NCBI GenBank assembly: GCA_016195825.1
Contig: JACPYV010000196.1
Span: 29,019-93,018 of the forward strand
Direction of reading: 5' to 3'
Origin: Burkholderiales bacterium
GTDB lineage: Bacteria; Pseudomonadota; Gammaproteobacteria; Burkholderiales; Burkholderiaceae_C
DNA length: 64,000 bases
The notes under the pieces were generated by a model. That model did not search any database. It saw nothing but the letters and a program-made list of their open reading frames with translations, and was not told the DNA's origin. Shown one piece after another: positions 58,833 to 64,000 of this stretch; the stretch's first letter is position 1, and every line of letters begins with the position of its first letter. A program made the position numbers and the translations under genes.

Positions 58833-60443
58833 TTAGTCAGGCACCTTGAACGCGTACAGCTTGCTGTTCGCCGTGCCGAAGCCGAAGTTGCTGTAGCCCG
58901 AGCCCCAGTACAGCGTGCCGTCGGCGATGGCCGCGCCCGACAGGCAGGAGCCGCCGCTCGGATAGCTCCACAGGATGGCGCCGCTCGCACCGTTGAGCGC
59001 GTACATGTGCCCACTGGCGTCCAGCGAGCAGCCGTAGACGACGCCGTTGGCTGTCGTGACCGGGCCTGCAGGGCCGCCGCCGACACCGGCCGGCGCGAGC
59101 GGGTCCGTGGTCTGCCACAGCATCGCGCCGGTGGCGGCGTCCAGGCCAAACCAGGCGCCGCGCGTCGTCGTCGCGGCGGCACCCATCGGCATCCATGGCA
59201 CCTGGTTGCTGTTGGCATTGGCCGTGTAGATGCGCGTGCCGTCGGTGGCCGAGCCCCACTGCAAGCCGCCTGCCGTGCCGCCCGGCCCGGCCTGAGTGAC
59301 CCAGGCGATGGCGCCGGTGTCCGGGTTGAGCGCCCAGTACTGGCCGCTCTTCTGCCCCAAGCCCAGCAGTTCGACCGGCTTGCCCTTGCCTGCCTTGGCC
59401 TTGAACAGCGCCGGGGCCTGGCCGAAGTCATAGTCCGGCCCGGCCGGCGATGGGCAGTTGTTGCCGTCGCCGAAGAAGGGGATGCAGTCCACCGTCCAGG
59501 CGTCGTAGGGGATGGCGCGCGTCGCCCAGCGCACGGCGCCGGTTTTCATGTCCAGGGCCAGCACGCTGTCGAAGTGGTCGTCCGCCGGCAGACAGGCCGC
59601 CTTGGCCACCGGGTCGGCCCCGGCCGCCCCAACGCAGGCCAGCACAGCGGGCGGCACCGAGTAGTTGTTGCCGGTCGCGATGTAGACCGCGCCACGCTGG
59701 GTGTCCACGGCCGGCGAGCTGCCCCAGACCGCATTGCCGGTGTAGCCGGCCGGCGCAAGCAGGGTCTTCCAGCGCACGGCGCCGGTGTCGAGGTCCAGGG
59801 CCATCATGCTGCCGCGGAAGGACAGCTGGTAGCCCGGCACGAAGGCCGCGAGCGCCTCCTCCTGCGAGGCGACGCCGACGAAGACCTGGTTGCCGTGGAT
59901 GGTGGCCGACTGCGTGATGACGGCGGCCATGTGCGGGTCGGCCTGGGTGCTCCAGACCAGGGCGCCGGTGGCCTTGTCGAAGGCCAACACCTTGCCACCT
60001 GGCCCACCGCCCGCCAGGATGGACCCCTGGGTGCCAATGACGACCTTGCCGCCGCCCAGGGCCGGCGTTGCGCGCGCCTTATCCCTCGGGATGCCCGTCA
60101 CCGACGGCAGATAGACCGCCCAGCGCACGCTGCCGTTGGCGCGGTTGACGGCGTACAGGTAGCCCGCCCAGTCGGGCACGTAGACGGTGTCGGCGTCGAC
60201 GGCCGGCGTGGCGGACACGTCGCCTGCCGTGGTCAGCGCCCATTTGACGGCCAGCCGGCCGACGTTGCCCACGCCGAGCCCGTGTTCGGAAGGCTGGCTG
60301 CGGGTGTTCTCGCGGTCGCCCCCCGCGCTGCTCCATTCACTGCCCTGCGCCGCGGCGGCACTCAACGGCATGGCCAGGGCCATTGCCGAGAGGATGGTGC
60401 TCGCTGGCGCGATCCTCTCTCGAAACCAGGTGGTCTTGTTCAT
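58833..60443 (-). CDS. PQQ-binding-like beta-propeller protein (PQQ-dependent alcohol dehydrogenase-like)
   Basis: Repeats such as VYVPDWAGYLYAVNRANGSVRWAV, GKVLAFDKATGALVWSTQ, MMALDLDTGAVRWKT, VLALDMKTGAVRWATRAI. Confidence 0.9.
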   Translation of the reverse strand: MNKTTWFRERIAPASTILSAMALAMPLSAAAAQGSEWSSAGGDRENTRSQPSEHGLGVGNVGRLAVKWALTTAGDVSATPAVDADTVYVPDWAGYLYAVNRANGSVRWAVYLPSVTGIPRDKARATPALGGGKVVIGTQGSILAGGGPGGKVLAFDKATGALVWSTQADPHMAAVITQSATIHGNQVFVGVASQEEALAAFVPGYQLSFRGSMMALDLDTGAVRWKTLLAPAGYTGNAVWGSSPAVDTQRGAVYIATGNNYSVPPAVLACVGAAGADPVAKAACLPADDHFDSVLALDMKTGAVRWATRAIPYDAWTVDCIPFFGDGNNCPSPAGPDYDFGQAPALFKAKAGKGKPVELLGLGQKSGQYWALNPDTGAIAWVTQAGPGGTAGGLQWGSATDGTRIYTANANSNQVPWMPMGAAATTTRGAWFGLDAATGAMLWQTTDPLAPAGVGGGPAGPVTTANGVVYGCSLDASGHMYALNGASGAILWSYPSGGSCLSGAAIADGTLYWGSGYSNFGFGTANSKLYAFKVPD

Positions 60444-60671
60444 CGAATCCTCCGGTCCTTGTCTGCGATGCCCGATGCACGGGCCGTGGACGGGTGGGCA
60501 TCGCGCACCCCGCCACGGCAGACGCCTGGAGCGACGGCCCCTGCTGGCTGAGCATCAGGTGGCACGCGCGGCGAGGCGGCAGACCATCAGGCGACGCGGC
60601 GCAGCACGCAGCATCGGGGCATACCCGCCGCCGTCCCCTCGATTGAGGAGGGGTGGGCTGGGCGGCCCCCC

Positions 60672-61580
60672 TCAGCCGCCGCGCCAGTAGTCGGCGCGCC
60701 CGTAGTGCGCGCGCAGGTGCTCCACCCACAGCCGCGTGCGCAGCGGCAGGTGGCGGCTCTGGGGGAAGACGGCATAGATGCCGTTCGGCGGCGCGGCGAA
60801 GTCGTCGAGCACGCTCACCAGGCGGCTGGCGGCCAGGTCAGCCTCGACCTCCCAGGTGCTACGCCAGGCGATGCCCAGCCCCTCGACGCACCAGTCGTGC
60901 AGCACCTGGCCGTCGCTGCAGTTCAGCCGCCCGGTCGGGCGCAGGTGCTGAACGGCGCCGTCGATCCGGAAGGCCCAGCCACGCGTCTGGCTGGCCTCCG
61001 AGCTCAAGGTCAGGCAGGCATGGCGGCCCAGCTCGTCCGGGTGCCGAGGCGTACCGGCGCGCTTCAGATAGCCGGGCGCCGCAACGCACAGGCGCCGGTT
61101 GTCGGCCAGCCGCGTGCTGACCAGGCTGGAGTCCGGCAGGTCACCCACACGCACCGCGCAGTCGAAGCCCTCATGGACGATGTCGACGACGCGGTCGCTG
61201 AGGTTCAGCGACAGGCTCAGCTCGGCATGACCGGCCAGGAAGCCAGGCACGAGCGGCGCGACGTGGCGGCGGCCGAAGCCGGCCGGCGCCGTCACGCGCA
61301 GATGACCGCTGGCCTGCAGGCCGCCGGCGCTCACCGCCGCTTCGGCGTCGGCCAGCGACGCGACGAGGCGCTGGCAGTCCTCCAAAAACGCCTGGCCCTC
61401 GGGCGTCAGCGTCAGCCGGCGCGTTGTGCGCAGCATCAGCTTGGCGCCCAGCCGCGCCTCCAGCGCGTCCAGCCGCCGGCCCATGACGGCGGGCGCGACG
61501 CCTTCGGCCTGCGCCGCCGCCGTCAGGCTGCCCTTGGCGGCGACCAGGATGAAGGACTCGATCTGCTTGAGCTTGTCCAT
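60672..61580 (-). CDS. LysR-family transcriptional regulator
   Basis: MDKLKQIESFILVAAKGSLTAAAQAEGVAPAVMGRRLDALEARLGAKLMLRTTRRLTLTPEGQAFLEDC; LysR substrate-binding domain. Confidence 0.95.
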   Translation of the reverse strand: MDKLKQIESFILVAAKGSLTAAAQAEGVAPAVMGRRLDALEARLGAKLMLRTTRRLTLTPEGQAFLEDCQRLVASLADAEAAVSAGGLQASGHLRVTAPAGFGRRHVAPLVPGFLAGHAELSLSLNLSDRVVDIVHEGFDCAVRVGDLPDSSLVSTRLADNRRLCVAAPGYLKRAGTPRHPDELGRHACLTLSSEASQTRGWAFRIDGAVQHLRPTGRLNCSDGQVLHDWCVEGLGIAWRSTWEVEADLAASRLVSVLDDFAAPPNGIYAVFPQSRHLPLRTRLWVEHLRAHYGRADYWRGG

Positions 61581-61632
61581 GCCGGGATTGTGCTGGTCGA
61601 ACGGTGCAAACCCGCCAGCAATTCGCTCCATT

Positions 61633-61649
61633 TGTGCGTTTGAGTCACA
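61633..61649. promoter_or_regulatory. Candidate LysR-type dyad between the LysR gene and glcB
   Basis: TGTG-N9-CACA (tgtgcgtttgagtcaca) in the divergent intergenic region. Confidence 0.35.
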
Positions 61650-61739
61650 GATGAATGGCGTGCACGGCAGCGAATCAGGGCTCGCGCGGCGGCAAGATAT
61701 GCGGCAATCTTTTGACTGTTCTCCATGGAGGCCGCCCCG

Positions 61740-63923
61740 ATGTCCACCCCCAGCCGCACCCCACTTCACCGCCTGCAGGTCGACACCGACCTGGCCCGCT
61801 TCATCGACACCGAGGTGCTGCCCGGCACGGGCGTCGCGGCCGATGCGTTCTGGGCCGGCTTCAGCCAGCTGGCCCACGAGCTGGCGCCGCTGAACCGCGC
61901 GCTGCTGGCCGAACGTGACCGCCTGCAGTCCGAGCTGGACGCCTGGCACGAGGCCCATCCTGGCCCCATCGCCGACATGCCGGCCTACCGCAGCTTCCTG
62001 CAGCGCATCGGCTACCTCGTCGAGCCGCCCGCCCAGGTGCAGGCGACCACGGCCAACGTCGATGCCGAGCTGGCCCTGCAGGCCGGCCCGCAACTGGTCG
62101 TGCCCATCCTGAACGCCCGCTACGCGCTGAATGCCGCCAATGCGCGCTGGGGCTCGCTGTACGACGCGCTGTACGGCACGGACGCGATCTCCGAAGCCGA
62201 CGGCGCGACCCGTGAAGGCGCCTACAACCCCGTTCGCGGCGCCAAGGTCATCGCCTTCGCCCGCCAGGTGCTGGACCAGGCGGCGCCGCTGGCTGCCGGC
62301 TCGCATGCGGATTCGACCGGCTACCGCGTGGACGGCGGTCAACTGGTTGTGACGCTGGCCTCCGGCGCGACGACCGGCCTGCAAGATCCCGCCGCCTTCG
62401 CCGGCTACCAGGGCGATGCCGCCGCGCCCAGCAGCGTGCTGCTGGTCCACCACGGCCTGCACCTGGACATCCGCATCGACCGCACGACGCCCATCGGCAA
62501 GACTGACGCGGCCGGCGTGGCCGACGTGGTCGTCGAATCGGCGCTGTCCACCATCCTGGACCTGGAAGACTCGGTCGCCGCCGTCGATGCCGAGGACAAG
62601 CTGCTGGCCTACCGCAACTGGCTGGGCATCCAGCAGGGCACGCTGACCGAGGAGGTCGCCAAGGGCGGCAAGACCTTCACGCGCCGCCTCAACGCCGACC
62701 GCGTCTACACGGCGCCCAGTGGCAGTGGCACGGTCACGCTGCATGGCCGCTCGCTGATGTTCGTCCGCAATGTCGGCCACCTGATGACCAACCCGGCCAT
62801 CCTGCTGGACGATGGCCACGAAATCCCCGAGGGCATCATGGACGCCGTCATCACGGTGACCATCGCGCTGCACGACCTGAAGCGGCGTGGCAACAGCCGC
62901 ACCGGCTCCGTCTACATCGTCAAACCCAAGATGCACGGCCCGGCCGAAGTGGCTTTTGCCGCCGAGCTGTTCACCCGCGTGGAGCAACTGCTGGGCCTGC
63001 CGGACAGCACGGTCAAGCTGGGCATCATGGACGAGGAGCGCCGCACCTCCGTCAACCTGAAGGCCTGCATCGCCGCCGCGGCCAGCCGCGTGGCCTTCAT
63101 CAATACCGGCTTCCTGGACCGTACCGGCGACGAGATGCACACCGCCATGCGCGCCGGCCCCATGCTGCGCAAGGGCGACATGAAGACGTCCAGCTGGATC
63201 ACCGCCTACGAACGCAGCAACGTGCTGACCGGCCTGGCCTGCGGCCTGCGCGGCCGCGCGCAGATCGGCAAGGGCATGTGGGCCATGCCCGACCTGATGG
63301 CGGCCATGCTCGAGCAGAAGATAGGCCACCCCAAGGCCGGCGCCAACACCGCCTGGGTGCCCTCGCCCACCGCGGCGACCCTGCATGCGCTGCACTACCA
63401 CCAGGTCAGCGTCAGCGCCGTGCAGCAGACGCTGGAGAAGGTGGACTTCGCCGCCGAACGCGAGGGCATCCTGAATGCGCTGCTGACCATCCCCGTCGCG
63501 CCCGAGGCCAACTGGACGCCGGAGCAACGCCAGCAGGAGCTGGACAACAACGTGCAGGGCATCCTGGGCTACGTCGTGCGCTGGGTGGACCAGGGCGTGG
63601 GCTGCTCCAAGGTGCCCGACATCAACGGCGTGGGCCTGATGGAAGACCGCGCGACGCTGCGCATCAGCAGCCAGCACATCGCCAACTGGCTGCGCCACGG
63701 CATCGTCAGCCCCGAGCAGGTGCGCGGGACCTTTGCACGCATGGCCCAGGTCGTGGACGGCCAGAACGCCGGTGACACCGCCTACAAATCCCTGGCTGAC
63801 AACCCCCAAGGTGCCGCCATGCAGGCCGCGCTGGACCTGGTCTTCAAGGGCGAGGCACAGCCCAGCGGCTACACCGAGCCGCTGCTGCACGCCTGGCGGT
63901 TGAAGGTAAAAGCGGCCGGCTGA
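61740..63923 (+). CDS. glcB: malate synthase G
   Basis: [104 protein letters not shown]. Confidence 0.97.
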   Translation: MSTPSRTPLHRLQVDTDLARFIDTEVLPGTGVAADAFWAGFSQLAHELAPLNRALLAERDRLQSELDAWHEAHPGPIADMPAYRSFLQRIGYLVEPPAQVQATTANVDAELALQAGPQLVVPILNARYALNAANARWGSLYDALYGTDAISEADGATREGAYNPVRGAKVIAFARQVLDQAAPLAAGSHADSTGYRVDGGQLVVTLASGATTGLQDPAAFAGYQGDAAAPSSVLLVHHGLHLDIRIDRTTPIGKTDAAGVADVVVESALSTILDLEDSVAAVDAEDKLLAYRNWLGIQQGTLTEEVAKGGKTFTRRLNADRVYTAPSGSGTVTLHGRSLMFVRNVGHLMTNPAILLDDGHEIPEGIMDAVITVTIALHDLKRRGNSRTGSVYIVKPKMHGPAEVAFAAELFTRVEQLLGLPDSTVKLGIMDEERRTSVNLKACIAAAASRVAFINTGFLDRTGDEMHTAMRAGPMLRKGDMKTSSWITAYERSNVLTGLACGLRGRAQIGKGMWAMPDLMAAMLEQKIGHPKAGANTAWVPSPTAATLHALHYHQVSVSAVQQTLEKVDFAAEREGILNALLTIPVAPEANWTPEQRQQELDNNVQGILGYVVRWVDQGVGCSKVPDINGVGLMEDRATLRISSQHIANWLRHGIVSPEQVRGTFARMAQVVDGQNAGDTAYKSLADNPQGAAMQAALDLVFKGEAQPSGYTEPLLHAWRLKVKAAG

Positions 63924-64000
63924 CCGCCAAACCGCCTGGATATCGGCAAGACGGGGCCCTGGCACCACGACGGGGCAGCGAGGCGCCGCACAGCGAATGA

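Noticed and set aside
60672-63968. 1098-aa minus-strand ORF spanning the LysR gene and the whole antisense of glcB
   Set aside because: Only the part from 61580 down is a real LysR protein. The rest is a high-GC antisense frame without stops opposite malate synthase G.

Overview
64 kb of a high-GC chromosome, most likely from a Burkholderiales (Rubrivivax/Roseateles-like) betaproteobacterium; that placement is an inference from protein style and was not searched. I found no tRNA, rRNA, CRISPR array, transposase or phage gene. Main blocks: (1) 1-7.96 kb: pntB(partial)/pntA subunits, NUDIX hydrolase, 2OG-Fe(II) oxygenase, mnmA coupled to a DesK/NarL-type two-component pair, CAP-domain protein. 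(2) 8.05-22.58 kb, minus strand: a tightly overlapping type II secretion/type IV pilus-like operon (TIGR03790-like lipoprotein, gspG, gspF, gspE, GspL/M/C-like proteins, a secretin with an apparent cohesin-like C-terminus, three more pseudopilins), followed by a PEP-CTERM protein and an S8 subtilase. This is the best candidate for an under-described system. (3) 22.6-35.7 kb: candidate sRNA/attenuator, TSUP permease, HDOD protein, several GGDEF proteins, a pseudouridine synthase, a divergent MurA-like enzyme, trhO, psd. (4) 35.75-52.15 kb: a carbohydrate (probably beta-glucan) utilisation locus: sialate O-acetylesterase, GH30, flavin-dependent halogenase, sugar ABC transporter, GH1, TonB-dependent receptor with a perfect LacI-type operator, GH3, LacI regulator. 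(5) 52.2-64 kb: trpS, ECF sigma factor plus Ser/Thr kinase, acyl-CoA synthetase, PQQ-like beta-propeller protein, LysR regulator divergent from glcB. All product calls come from reading translations and motifs; no database search was run.
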